DNA from: Thioalbus denitrificans
GTDB lineage: Bacteria; Pseudomonadota; Gammaproteobacteria; DSM-26407
DNA: 60,332 nucleotides
Direction: 5' to 3'
Assembly (NCBI RefSeq): GCF_003337735.1
Contig: NZ_QPJY01000004.1
Coordinates: 146,658 to 206,989, forward strand
The translations under genes were made by a program, and so were the position numbers. Of this stretch, positions 17,749 to 25,983 are shown piece after piece. Each line of letters begins with the position of its first letter. Position 1 is the first letter of the stretch. Below the pieces are notes generated by a model that was not told where the DNA came from, made no database searches, and worked only from the letters and a program-made list of their open reading frames with translations.

Positions 17749-18579
17749 GTGCCCGCCCGCCGCTCCCTCTCACCCGTGCTGTTGTGGCTGCTGCTGTGGC
17801 TGGCCTGGAGCGGCGCGATGGCCGAATCACGCCTGGAGGTCATCGAGCTCAGCCACCTCACCGGCGCCCAGGCGGAAGCGCTGCTGCGCCCGCTGGCCGG
17901 GCCGGGCGTGGGGCTCAGCCACTACAACAACCAGCTCATCGTGCGCGCCGAGCCGGCCGAGATCGCCCGTCTGCGCGGGGTACTGGCCGAGGTGGACCGT
18001 CCCCTCCGCACACTGCTGGTGAGCGTGCGCCAGACCACGGACCAGGGCTACGGCATGGATCGGGGCGACATCGCCGGGGGCCTGGGGGAAGGGGAGCCAT
18101 CCCTGCGCGGCCGGCTCTCCGGCCGGAGCGGGGAGCGCCATGACGAGGCCGGGCAAAAGGTGCGGGTGCTGGAGGGGGGCTGGGCCTTCATCCGTACCGG
18201 CACCGCCGTGCCCGTGCGGGAGCACAGCTACGACCCCCGCAGCGGAACGATCCGGGAGAGCAGCCGCTACCTCTCCGCCGACAGCGGCTTCTACGCCCGG
18301 GCCCGGGTCACGGGGGACGGAGTGATCATCGACATCAGTCCGCGCCAGGCCCGCCTTTCCGGCGGGGCGCTGGAGGCGCGCACCATCGCCACCACGATCA
18401 GCGCTCCCCTGGGTGAATGGGTGGAGGTGGGAGGCAGCGCTGAATACGCCTCCGGGGGAGCGGGCTCGGGCGGGATTGCGGCCGGCACGCCGGGCGTGGC
18501 CGGAGGCGGCGGCTACGGTCGCATGGCGGGCAGCCGTGGCGGCAGCGTCTGGTTGCGGGTCGAGGTCATCGGGGAGTAA
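17749..18579 (+). CDS. exported secretin N-domain-like protein
   Basis: A 276-residue protein starting at GTG 17749, chosen because it opens directly into a signal peptide (VLLWLLLWLAWSGAMA). The mature N-terminus (SRLEVIELSHLTGAQAEALLRPLAG...NNQLIVRAEPAEIARLRGVLAEVD) is typical of the small N-domains of secretins (type II/III secretion, pilus). The rest (AFIRTGTAVPVREHSYDP, GVIIDISPRQARLSGG, then a Gly-rich tail) resembles part of a secretin core but is far too short for a pore. It is probably a periplasmic protein using the secretin fold without channel function. It sits 8 bp before pdsR-like. Confidence 0.72.
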   Translation: MPARRSLSPVLLWLLLWLAWSGAMAESRLEVIELSHLTGAQAEALLRPLAGPGVGLSHYNNQLIVRAEPAEIARLRGVLAEVDRPLRTLLVSVRQTTDQGYGMDRGDIAGGLGEGEPSLRGRLSGRSGERHDEAGQKVRVLEGGWAFIRTGTAVPVREHSYDPRSGTIRESSRYLSADSGFYARARVTGDGVIIDISPRQARLSGGALEARTIATTISAPLGEWVEVGGSAEYASGGAGSGGIAAGTPGVAGGGGYGRMAGSRGGSVWLRVEVIGE

Positions 18580-18587
18580 CTGCAGCC

Positions 18588-19283
18588 ATGGGACGCCGCA
18601 TCGCCATCGTGGAGGACGAACCGGCCATCCGCGAAAACTACGCCGACGTCTTCTCCCGGCAGGGCTACCAGGTCAGTACCTACGCCAACCGGCCCGACGC
18701 CCTGGCGGCATTCCGCACCCGGCTGCCGGACCTGGCGCTCATCGACATCGGACTGGAGGACGAGGCCGAGGGGGGGTTCGATCTCTGCCGCGAGCTGCGT
18801 TCGCTCTCCCCCACAGTTCCCATCATTTTCCTCACCGCCCGCGACAGCGATCTCGACGCCGTATCGGGCCTGCGGCTGGGTGCCGACGACTATCTCACCA
18901 AGGACATCAGCCTGCCCCACCTCACCGCCCGCATCGCCGCGCTGTTCCGGCGCATGGAGGCGCTCGCCGCTCCGCCCGTGGCGGAGGAGGTCCTCGAGCG
19001 CGGCCCCCTGCGGCTGGACCTGAAGCGGATGGCGGCCCACTGGCGGGACCGGCCCCTGGAGCTGACGCTCACCGAGTTCTGGATGGTCCACTCCATCGTG
19101 CGCCATCCCGGCCACGTGCGCAGCCGGGACCGGCTGATGGAGGACGCCAGCACGGTGGTGGATGCCACCACCATCACCTCCTACATCAAGCGCATCCGGC
19201 GCAAGTTCGCCGCATTGGACCCCGCGTTCGACTGCATCGAGACGGTCCACGGCCTGGGCTACCGCTGGAAGTGCCCCGGCTGA
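18588..19283 (+). CDS. pdsR: OmpR-type response regulator of the 'proteobacterial dedicated sortase system' type (PdsR-like)
   Basis: A 231-residue response regulator. The receiver (1-120) is intact: acidic pair E9-D10, acceptor Asp53 (LALIDIGLED), and the Lys in DDYLTKD. The C-terminal winged helix (about 140-229) has LTLTEFWMVHSIVRHPGHVRSRDRLM and ends TVHGLGYRWK, as in OmpR/PhoB proteins. The sequence is of the type annotated as PdsR (proteobacterial dedicated sortase system), which normally accompanies a sortase and its single substrate; neither is visible here. It is followed one base later by the cognate histidine kinase. Confidence 0.82.
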   Translation: MGRRIAIVEDEPAIRENYADVFSRQGYQVSTYANRPDALAAFRTRLPDLALIDIGLEDEAEGGFDLCRELRSLSPTVPIIFLTARDSDLDAVSGLRLGADDYLTKDISLPHLTARIAALFRRMEALAAPPVAEEVLERGPLRLDLKRMAAHWRDRPLELTLTEFWMVHSIVRHPGHVRSRDRLMEDASTVVDATTITSYIKRIRRKFAALDPAFDCIETVHGLGYRWKCPG

Positions 19284-19284
19284 G

Positions 19285-21426
19285 ATGTCCGCCCGCGGCC
19301 TGAGCCTGCGCAGCAAGCTGCTGCTGACGGCCCTGGGGCTGCTGGCGATCCCCTGGGCCGGCTACCAGTACGTCCAGGAGATGGAGGCGTTCCTCCGCCA
19401 GGGCCAGGAGAACGCCCTGCTCGGCACGGCCCGCGCGGTCGCCACGGTGCTCCACGAGCGAACCGAGCTGTTCCGCGCCGCCGTCGCCGCCCCCGGCGTG
19501 GACGAACACGCCAATCCCTATGCCCATCCCCTCAGCACGCCGCTGGTGGTCGATGGCTATGCCGACGACTGGCTGCCCTACCAGGGGCTGAGCGTGCCCT
19601 ACGGCCCGGCCCAGACGCTGCCCGGCTGGACGCCGCCGGACGCGGCTGACCTCGACATCAGGTTCCTGCTCGGCGTGCGCGGCGATCACCTCTACGTCCT
19701 GCTGCAGGTGCGGGACGACCGGGTGGTCTACCCCGCCGCCCGCGATCGCGAAGGCCGTGGCGGCGACCACCTGCTCCTGGCCTTCCGCGACCCCGACGGC
19801 CATTACCATGGCTACCGGCTCGCCACCCCCGCGCCCGGCTGGATCAGCGCCCGGCGGCTGGATGCCCCGCCGGGCGGGGCGTGGGCCGAACCGCGCATCC
19901 GCGGCGAATGGCAGGAGACGACGGAAGGCTACAACATCGAGCTGCGGCTGCCCCTGGCCCTGGCGGGAGACCGCTTCGGCTTCGCCGTGGCCGACGCCGA
20001 CGACCCGCAGACCCGGCGGGTGGAGACGGTGGTGGGCAGCGCCGATCCGCGGGCCCCGGACACGCTCGGCAGCCTCTCCCTCCCCTCCCCCGAGATCAAG
20101 GCAATCCTGCGCGGACTGGAGCGCAGCCAGGCCCGAATCTGGGTGGTGGACCCGCGCCACCGGGTGCTGGCCTTCGCCGGCAGCCTCGGCCCGGCGACGG
20201 AGGAACCCCGGCCCGGCGCGCAGCCGGAACCGGCCTCGCTGCCCCGCCAGCTGCTCTCAGGTCTCTACCGGCTCATCCTCAGCCCACCCGCTGCCGGGTT
20301 CGATGACGCCCCGGTGGGGGCGGCGCGGCTGGAAGGACAGGAGGTGGACCGGGCGCTCGAGGGACGTCCGGAGACCCGCTGGCGCAGCGTCAGCGTCCGC
20401 GGCCTGAGCATCCTCTCGGCCGCCTACCCGGTGAGGAGCGGCGACCAGGTGCTGGGCGCGGTGGTGGTCGAGGAGACCAATAGCGACATCCTGACGCTGC
20501 AAAACCGGGCGCTGGAGAACCTCTTCAACGTCACCCTGGCGGTGTTCCTGGCCGCCATCCTCGGGCTGCTTTGGTTCGCCTCGCGGCTCTCCGCGCGCAT
20601 CCGCCGGCTGCGCAACGAGGCGGAGCAGGCCATCGGCGGCGACGGCCGGGTCCTGGTCACCCGCGTGGGCGGGCATGATGCGGGTGACGAGATCGGTGAC
20701 CTGGCGCGCAGCTTCGGCAACATGCTCGGCCGGCTGCAGCAGTACACCCGCTACCTGGAGGGCATGACCGGCCGGCTCTCCCACGAACTGCGCACGCCGC
20801 TGGCGGTGGTGCGCTCCTCGCTGGAGAATCTCGAGCTCTCCGAGCTGCCGGAGGCTTCCCGGGTCTACACCGAGCGCGCCCGCGAGGGCGTGACCCGGCT
20901 CAGTACCCTGCTCGCCCGCATGAGCGAGGCCACGCGCCTGGAACAGGCCCTGCAGCAGGCGGAACGGGAGCACTTCGACCTGCGGGCCCTGGTGGAGGGG
21001 TGCGTGGCGGGCTATCTCGACGTCTACCCGGGGCAGTCGATCAGCGTGGAGTTGCCCGGTTCGCCCGTCGCCCTCATCGGTGTCCCCGACCTGGTGGCCC
21101 AGATGCTGGACAAGCTGGTGGCCAACGCGGTGGAGTTCAGCGACGCCGGCGAGCCGGTGCGGGTCCGCCTCGCCGCCGGGCCGGGCAGCATCGTGTTGAG
21201 CGTGGAGAACACCGGGCCGGAGCTGCCCGCGGACATGGAGGGCCGCCTGTTCGACTCCATGGTTTCCGTGCGCTCCCGCCGGGATCCCGCGCCGCACCTG
21301 GGCCTGGGGCTCTACATCGTCCGGCTGGTGGCGGAATTCCACGGCGGCTCGGTACGCGCCGAGAACCGCGCGGGGGGAGGTGGCGCGCGCTTCAGCGTCT
21401 GGCTGCCGCGAGACGCAGGAGCCTGA
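19285..21426 (+). CDS. pdsS: Sensor histidine kinase, PdsS-like, with CBM9-like periplasmic domain
   Basis: A 713-residue membrane kinase. Start ATG 19285 immediately follows the pdsR stop. First helix about 11-26; large periplasmic region (about 30-400) containing a carbohydrate-binding-module-9-like segment (LVVDGYADDWL...DLDIRFLLGVRGDHLYVLLQVRDDRV); second helix about 408-432; HAMP; HisKA with phospho-acceptor His500 (LSHELRTPL); HATPase domain with VANAVEFSDAG and LGLGLYIVRLVAEFHGG. Seen: canonical kinase motifs. Known: kinases of this type partner dedicated sortase systems. Inferred: a cell-surface or polysaccharide signal. The 3' end overlaps a convergent small gene by 35 bp. Confidence 0.85.
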   Translation: MSARGLSLRSKLLLTALGLLAIPWAGYQYVQEMEAFLRQGQENALLGTARAVATVLHERTELFRAAVAAPGVDEHANPYAHPLSTPLVVDGYADDWLPYQGLSVPYGPAQTLPGWTPPDAADLDIRFLLGVRGDHLYVLLQVRDDRVVYPAARDREGRGGDHLLLAFRDPDGHYHGYRLATPAPGWISARRLDAPPGGAWAEPRIRGEWQETTEGYNIELRLPLALAGDRFGFAVADADDPQTRRVETVVGSADPRAPDTLGSLSLPSPEIKAILRGLERSQARIWVVDPRHRVLAFAGSLGPATEEPRPGAQPEPASLPRQLLSGLYRLILSPPAAGFDDAPVGAARLEGQEVDRALEGRPETRWRSVSVRGLSILSAAYPVRSGDQVLGAVVVEETNSDILTLQNRALENLFNVTLAVFLAAILGLLWFASRLSARIRRLRNEAEQAIGGDGRVLVTRVGGHDAGDEIGDLARSFGNMLGRLQQYTRYLEGMTGRLSHELRTPLAVVRSSLENLELSELPEASRVYTERAREGVTRLSTLLARMSEATRLEQALQQAEREHFDLRALVEGCVAGYLDVYPGQSISVELPGSPVALIGVPDLVAQMLDKLVANAVEFSDAGEPVRVRLAAGPGSIVLSVENTGPELPADMEGRLFDSMVSVRSRRDPAPHLGLGLYIVRLVAEFHGGSVRAENRAGGGGARFSVWLPRDAGA

Positions 21427-21613
21427 CCAGCAGCAGGACCGGAAGGGTCCCGTGCAGCAGCAGGTCGAAGATATCGATGGGACGGCCGAGCTCGCCGGCG
21501 GCAAGCATTTTCAGCTTCTCCCACAGGTGCGGCTCGGGCGCGAACGGCGCCAGCCCCAGGAGCAGGGCCCCGAACACGAGCGGCCCCAGCGGCAGCCGAT
21601 CCAGCCAGTTCAC
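21392..21613 (-). CDS. small integral membrane protein, conserved hypothetical
   Basis: A 73-residue protein with two hydrophobic helices (LGPLVFGALLLGLAPF and FDLLLHGTLPVLLLVRLLRL) linked by a stretch ending in GELGRPIDIFDL. Small proteins with this WLDRLPLG...RPIDIFDLLLHG pattern recur in gammaproteobacteria, sometimes labelled RND transporter although too short to be one. Its 3' end runs 35 bp into the end of the convergent pdsS-like kinase gene. Function unknown. Confidence 0.7.
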   Translation of the reverse strand: MNWLDRLPLGPLVFGALLLGLAPFAPEPHLWEKLKMLAAGELGRPIDIFDLLLHGTLPVLLLVRLLRLAAARR

Positions 21614-21708
21614 GGAAATCTCTCCGGCAAGGGGAAGGATATGGCCAGTTTACCCGCTACCGCCCGTTGCCGCGCCGGAATCCCGTGTCGACGGGTGCGG
21701 GAAGCGGC

Positions 21709-21840
21709 TCAGACCGCCGCGATCAGGAACACCAGCAGGATCAACAGCAATCCGGCCCCGGTTCCCAGGAGCAGGCTGATCACCAGCCCCTCGCCCACCG
21801 TTTCCGCCAGTCCATAGGTGTGATTCGCCCGTGTGTTCAT
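21709..21840 (-). CDS. candidate 43-residue single-pass membrane peptide
   Basis: MNTRANHTYGLAETVGEGLV followed by a long hydrophobic segment (ISLLLGTGAGLLLILLVFLIAAV) reaching the C-terminus. The ATG at 21840 has GGGAG eight bases upstream. The frame is open further upstream but that part looks like random coding. It lies 95 bp upstream of the 73-residue membrane protein on the same strand and may share its transcript. No family is recognised; the evidence is the ribosome site and the clean membrane-peptide composition. Confidence 0.4.
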   Translation of the reverse strand: MNTRANHTYGLAETVGEGLVISLLLGTGAGLLLILLVFLIAAV

Positions 21841-22245
21841 CAATTGCGCTCCCGTGAAACCTGGCCCAGCGCGCCGTCCCTGGCCGGTTCGAGCCTCCTG
21901 CACGCGCCGGAACTGCAGAACAGCAGCGGAGATTTCCGTTGTTGACATTACAGACCCGGCAGCGGGCAGCCAGCGGCAGCCGATGTGGCGATACGGTGAA
22001 GAAATGTGGCAAAAATATGGCAGCCCGCTTCCGGAACGGCCGCGGCAGGGGACCAGACGGCATGCTGGCGCCTTCACCGCGACGGTGTCACGATAGTCCC
22101 AACCCGTACTCTTCCGGCTGGAGTGGCGCCCCCACCTACGCGGACCGGGGCCGCATGTGGATCTGCGGGCGCTTCGGGCGAGGTGCGGGATTCACCAGGT
22201 CCGACGCCGGAATTGCATCGCCATGGTCGAGGAGGAGACACAGCC
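21841..22245. other. non-coding stretch, nothing recognised
   Basis: About 400 bp between the small minus-strand peptide and the sterol-desaturase-like gene. The left half is relatively AT-rich (GTGGCAAAAATATGG around 22003) and could hold divergent promoters. I see no repeat, terminator or RNA fold worth naming. Open frames here lack coding character. Confidence 0.4.
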
Positions 22246-23136
22246 GTGACCGCATGGATAAGCCAGCACGAGGCCGCCATCCGTCTCGGTTTCTTCTTCG
22301 GCATTTTCGCCGTGATGGCGTTGTGGGAAGTCACGGCGCCGCGCCGTCCCCTGACCCAGTCCAAGCTCCGGCGCTGGCTCAACAACCTCGGCCTGGTGGT
22401 TCTGAACACCTTCGTGCTGCGGCTGATCTTTCCGGCCGCCGCCGTGGGCATGGCGGTGGTGGCGGGCGAGCGCGGCTGGGGGCTGTTCAACAATCTCGAA
22501 CCGCCCGTCTGGGTGGCCGGGATTCTCGCCTTCCTGATCCTCGATCTCGCCATCTACCTGCAGCATGTGATGTTCCACGCGGTCCCGGCACTGTGGCGTC
22601 TGCACCGGGTGCACCACGCGGATCTCGATTTCGACGTCACCACGGGGGCCCGCTTCCACCCGGTGGAGATCCTGCTCTCGATGGTGATCAAGCTGGCGCT
22701 GGTGGCGGTCATCGGCCCGCCGGCCCTGGCGGTGCTGCTGTTCGAAGTGGTGCTCAACGCCACGGCCATGTTCAACCACGCCAACGCCTACCTGCCCCCG
22801 GGCCTGGACCGGGTACTGCGCTGGTTCCTGGTCACGCCCGACATGCACCGGGTGCACCACTCCATCGTCGCCAGCGAAACCAACAGCAACTTCGGCTTCA
22901 ATCTCCCCTGGTGGGATCGTCTGCTCGGCACCTACAAGGCGCAGCCCGCCGCCGGCCATGGGGGCATGACCATCGGTCTCGACCATATCCGTGAGCCGCG
23001 CCGCTGCGTGAACCTGGCCGGTCTGCTGTCGCTGCCTTTCGTGCCGGACGTGGGCGCCTACGCCATCAACCGACGCTGGAACGCATCCGACCTTACCGAC
23101 GATTCGGGGCCGGGGCCCCGGGAGGGTGAACGATGA
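22246..23136 (+). CDS. Sterol desaturase / fatty acid hydroxylase family membrane protein
   Basis: A 296-residue membrane protein starting at GTG 22246 (GAGGAGGAG eight or so bases upstream). Helices alternate with the di-iron histidine clusters of the superfamily: QHVMFH (HxxxH), LHRVHH, and the distal MHRVHHS, plus FNHANAYLP. The C-terminal part carries the usual NFGFNLPWWDRLLGTY. It should hydroxylate or desaturate a lipid or hopanoid-like substrate in the inner membrane; the substrate is unknown. It overlaps the next gene by four bases (ATGA at 23133), so the two are translationally coupled. Confidence 0.9.
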   Translation: MTAWISQHEAAIRLGFFFGIFAVMALWEVTAPRRPLTQSKLRRWLNNLGLVVLNTFVLRLIFPAAAVGMAVVAGERGWGLFNNLEPPVWVAGILAFLILDLAIYLQHVMFHAVPALWRLHRVHHADLDFDVTTGARFHPVEILLSMVIKLALVAVIGPPALAVLLFEVVLNATAMFNHANAYLPPGLDRVLRWFLVTPDMHRVHHSIVASETNSNFGFNLPWWDRLLGTYKAQPAAGHGGMTIGLDHIREPRRCVNLAGLLSLPFVPDVGAYAINRRWNASDLTDDSGPGPREGER

Positions 23137-24311
23137 ACGACTACGAGGAGGAGTTCGACGGCCTGGAGACCGACTGTGTCCACGCCGGCGAAGCCGGTGA
23201 TCCCCAGGGCGCAGTCCACGGCCCGGTCTACAACAGCACCACCTTCCGGTTCGACTCCACGGCCGAACTCCTGGAGACGCTGGAGGGGGGGCACAGCGGC
23301 GCCTTCTACACCCGCTACGGCATGAACCCGACCATCCAGGCCCTCGAAACCAAGCTGGCGGTGCTGGAGGGGGCGGAGTCGGCGCTCGCCTTCGGAGCCG
23401 GCATGGCCGCCCAGTCGGCCCTGTTCCTGACCCATGGGCGCGGGGGCATACTCTGCATCGGCGATGCCTATGGCGGCACCATCGAACTGCTCTCCGCGCA
23501 ACTGCCCCTGCTCGGCATCCCCACCCGCTTCCTCCTCGCCGACGAACTCGACAGCCTGGAGGAGGTGCTCGACCAGGGGGTGGACCTGGTCTTCTTCGAG
23601 ACCCCCACCAATCCCACCCTGGAGGTGTTCGACATCACCGGGATCAGCGACCGCGCCCATGCCGCGGGTGCCCTGGTGGCCGTCGACAACACCTTCGCCA
23701 CCCCCATCAACCAGCAGCCCCTGGCGCTCGGAGCGGACCTGGTGGTGCACAGCGCCACGAAGTATCTCGGTGGCCACAGCGACATCACCGCCGGCGCGGT
23801 CATGGGCTCCCGCAATCTGCTCGAACCGATCTGGTCCTGGCGCAAGAACCTGGGCCAGGTTCCGGCGCCGGAGACCGCCGCGCTGCTGATGCGCAGCCTG
23901 CGCACCCTCGCCATCCGGGTGCGCCAGCACAACGCCAGTGCCCGGGCCGTGGCCGAGACCCTCTGCGAACACCCCCGGGTGACCCGCGTCCTCTACCCGG
24001 GCCTGCCGGAATTCGCCGGCTTCTCCCTGGCCCGGAAGCAGATGCACGGCTTCGGCGGAATGGTCACCTTCGAGGTGGACGGGGACGGGGACGAGACCGC
24101 CGACGTGGTGGACCGCCTGCGGCTGTTCACCATCGCCCCCAGCCTCGGCGGCGTGGAAAGCCTGGTCACCCAGCCGGTGACCACCACCCACTATACGATG
24201 GCCGCCGAGGAGCGTGAGCGGCGCGGCATCACCGAGTCCATGGTCCGCCTCTCGGTGGGGCTGGAGGACGTGGACGACCTGGTGGACGACCTGCTGCAGG
24301 CGCTGGATTGA
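23133..24311 (+). CDS. PLP-dependent transsulfuration enzyme (cystathionine gamma-synthase / methionine gamma-lyase family)
   Basis: A 392-residue member of the Cys/Met-metabolism PLP family. Visible are the YTRYGMNPT substrate-side motif, the PLP-ring stacking region (GDAYGGTIELL), ETPTNPTLEVFDI and the Schiff-base lysine in HSATKYLGGHSD. The family contains cystathionine gamma-synthase, beta/gamma-lyases and O-acyl-homoserine sulfhydrylases, which cannot be separated by eye. Translational coupling to a sterol-desaturase-like gene is odd for a methionine enzyme. A rho-independent terminator follows at 24378-24403. Confidence 0.88.
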   Translation: MNDYEEEFDGLETDCVHAGEAGDPQGAVHGPVYNSTTFRFDSTAELLETLEGGHSGAFYTRYGMNPTIQALETKLAVLEGAESALAFGAGMAAQSALFLTHGRGGILCIGDAYGGTIELLSAQLPLLGIPTRFLLADELDSLEEVLDQGVDLVFFETPTNPTLEVFDITGISDRAHAAGALVAVDNTFATPINQQPLALGADLVVHSATKYLGGHSDITAGAVMGSRNLLEPIWSWRKNLGQVPAPETAALLMRSLRTLAIRVRQHNASARAVAETLCEHPRVTRVLYPGLPEFAGFSLARKQMHGFGGMVTFEVDGDGDETADVVDRLRLFTIAPSLGGVESLVTQPVTTTHYTMAAEERERRGITESMVRLSVGLEDVDDLVDDLLQALD

Positions 24312-24329
24312 GTGCGTGAGTGCGTGGGC
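24308..24329. repeat. short copy of the GTGAGTGC repeat
   Basis: TTGAGTGCGTGAGTGCGTG overlaps the stop codon of the transsulfuration gene and matches the 8-bp tandem repeat at 6395-6462. Just over two units are present. Confidence 0.6.
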
Positions 24330-24377
24330 GCCCTCTACGGCGTCCGGGCGGATCCGCCGCGGCCTCCTTGCTCTCCA

Positions 24378-24403
24378 CCGGGGGCTCGCCCCCTGGCTTT
24401 TTT
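24378..24403 (+). terminator. rho-independent terminator after the transsulfuration gene
   Basis: CCGGGGGCTCGCCCCCTGG forms a GC-rich hairpin (one G-T pair) followed by CTTTTTT. It ends the 22246-24311 operon, and the convergent Lrp-type gene stops 27 bp further on. Confidence 0.8.
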
Positions 24404-24429
24404 CCATGAGTCACCGCGCCGGATCCGGC

Positions 24430-24900
24430 TCAGCGCTCCTCGTCCGGTGCCCCGTACGCCCGTTTGAGAACCGGGGTGGACATCACGATTGAGGTCCGGG
24501 TGGTTCCGAACGGGCTCAGCTGCCGGATGAATTCCTCCAGGCGGCCGATGGAGGCCACCACCGCCCGGATGATGAACGCATCCTCACCGGTAATGTGGTG
24601 ACACTCGCGTATCTCCGCTGTTGCCCGGGCCATGGCCAGGAATCGATCGTACTGGCTCGCCGGTGTCTTCAGGTGGATGAACACCGTCACGGGCAGTCCG
24701 ATGCGGGCCGGATCCACCTCCGCGTGATAGCCGCGAATGACACCCGCCTCCTCCAGCCGCCGCACCCGCTCGGAAACCGCCGGAACCGACATGCCCACGG
24801 CACGGGCCAGTTCGGCGAAACTCGCCCGTCCGTTTGCCTGCAACACCTCCAGAAGCCGCCAGCTCACCGCATCGGGATGGTATGTCGCTTTTAAGGTCAT
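24430..24900 (-). CDS. Lrp/AsnC-family transcriptional regulator
   Basis: A 156-residue regulator with an N-terminal winged helix-turn-helix (LLEVLQANGRASFAELARAVGMSVPAVSERVRRLEEAGVIRGY) and a C-terminal RAM ligand-binding domain (GLPVTVFIHLK...ECHHITGEDAFIIRAVV). It is divergent from a LysE-family exporter gene, a frequent arrangement in which the regulator senses an amino acid and activates its export. The 127-bp gap between the genes contains a directly repeated ATATTCGC motif that may be its operator. Confidence 0.92.
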   Translation of the reverse strand: MTLKATYHPDAVSWRLLEVLQANGRASFAELARAVGMSVPAVSERVRRLEEAGVIRGYHAEVDPARIGLPVTVFIHLKTPASQYDRFLAMARATAEIRECHHITGEDAFIIRAVVASIGRLEEFIRQLSPFGTTRTSIVMSTPVLKRAYGAPDEER

Positions 24901-24905
24901 TATGG

Positions 24906-24990
24906 ATATTCGCCTTAATTGTTAATCAAGATCCGCATCCTGACTCGCCTTCAATAATAGCCCCTTCCCATATTCGCTATTAATCTTGAA
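24906..24990. promoter_or_regulatory. AT-rich divergent promoter region with repeated ATATTCGC motif
   Basis: ATATTCGCCTTAAT at 24906-24919 and ATATTCGCTATTAAT at 24970-24984 form a direct repeat about 64 bp (six helical turns) apart, in an AT-rich gap flanked by GC-rich genes. Helical phasing and position suit binding of an Lrp-type octamer, but this is inference. Confidence 0.35.
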
Positions 24991-25027
24991 TACAGGCAAG
25001 CACTTCTGCGGCACGGAGTTGGAAGCA

Positions 25028-25639
25028 GTGGCAACGGATCTGTTCCTGCAGGGCGGTCTGATCGGGCTGGCCATAGCCGCACCGGTGGGGCCCATCGGCG
25101 TACTCTGCATCCAGAAAACCCTGGCCAGGAATCGTCTCCACGGCCTCGCGGCGGGCCTCGGAGCGGCAACGGCCGATGCCCTCTACGGCCTGCTGGCAGG
25201 GCTCGGCATCACAGCGTTGACCCACCTGCTGCTGGAAGCCAGAACCCCGATCCAACTGGGTGGCGGGCTGTTTCTCTGCTACCTGGGCTATCGCACCTTC
25301 ACCGCGGACACCGGGGCACAGGCCGCGAGGGTCGGAGACACGGGGATGGGGGGCACCTATCTCTCGACGCTGCTGCTGACGCTGGCCAACCCCGTGACCA
25401 TCCTTTCCTTCATGGCCATCTTCGCGGGCATGGGTACGTTTGCGCGCAGCGGCGGCGATACCCTGATCCTGGTATTCGGCATCTTCTCCGGTTCGGCATG
25501 CTGGTGGCTGATCCTCAGCGGTCTTGCCGACAGTCTCGGCCGGCGCCTGCTGAGGCAGGGCTCCTCGGGCCTGAACCGGATTTCCGGCGCCCTGCTCGCC
25601 GGCTTCGGACTCCTCGCGCTGCTGTCCGGTGGCGGGTGA
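25028..25639 (+). CDS. LysE-family amino-acid exporter
   Basis: A 203-residue membrane protein with the LysE/RhtB signature: GLIGLAIAAPVGPIGVLCIQ at the N-terminus, GLGAATADALYGLLAGLG and LTLANPVTILSFMAIFAG further on, with about six helices. I prefer the GTG at 25028 because the family starts close to the first helix; a TTG at 24986 would add 14 polar residues. It should export an amino acid, probably under control of the divergent Lrp-type regulator. MITE copy 3 begins 7 bp after the stop. Confidence 0.88.
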   Translation: MATDLFLQGGLIGLAIAAPVGPIGVLCIQKTLARNRLHGLAAGLGAATADALYGLLAGLGITALTHLLLEARTPIQLGGGLFLCYLGYRTFTADTGAQAARVGDTGMGGTYLSTLLLTLANPVTILSFMAIFAGMGTFARSGGDTLILVFGIFSGSACWWLILSGLADSLGRRLLRQGSSGLNRISGALLAGFGLLALLSGGG

Positions 25640-25645
25640 TGGGTG

Positions 25646-25720
25646 TCTAGTGTACTGCGCCTTGTCCTGGCGCTTTCGGGGATCTCTGAAAGTACCTCCA
25701 GGAGTGGCGCAGTACACTAG
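25646..25720 (+). mobile_element. MITE-like element, copy 3 (75-bp internal deletion derivative)
   Basis: It has the same CTAGTGTACTGCGC and GCGCAGTACACTAG ends as the 272-bp copies. The interior matches only the last ~60 bp of copy 1 (CTTGTCCTGGCACTTTCGGG...region, 10990-11050). The missing ~197 bp are bounded by ACTGCG, which occurs both in the left end and at copy 1 position 10984, pointing to a deletion between short direct repeats. Confidence 0.8.
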
Positions 25721-25773
25721 GGTGGCGACGGTGTTGCCATCTTCCGTCCGGCCTTCCCTTCTCCGCCTGAACG

Positions 25774-25909
25774 AAGCGTTGCAACGAAACATTGACACCC
25801 ACGCCTCGCCGGCGGCGCGCGACGCGCCTCCCGCGACACATCAATCCCTGCATCTCATTGTTTTGATTCATTTATAACGCTCGCTCCAGAAACTGGCACG
25901 GCTTCTGCA
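25774..25909 (+). promoter_or_regulatory. sigma-54-type promoter with upstream palindrome, driving the small repeat-protein gene
   Basis: CTGGCACGGCTTCTGCA (25893-25909) matches the sigma-54 -24/-12 consensus with GG and GC exactly ten bases apart; the start point would be near 25920, about 64 bp before the ATG. Upstream lie an AT-rich segment (25855-25879), where a bending protein such as IHF could bind, and a perfect palindrome CGTTGCAACG (25775-25784) that could be an activator site. The matching activator is not identified. Confidence 0.6.
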
Positions 25910-25983
25910 AAGCTCCAGTCGACAGCGCAACACGCTGAACGGCTTACCCACCCAAGCAACGACGACCGACTGGAGAGATGACC

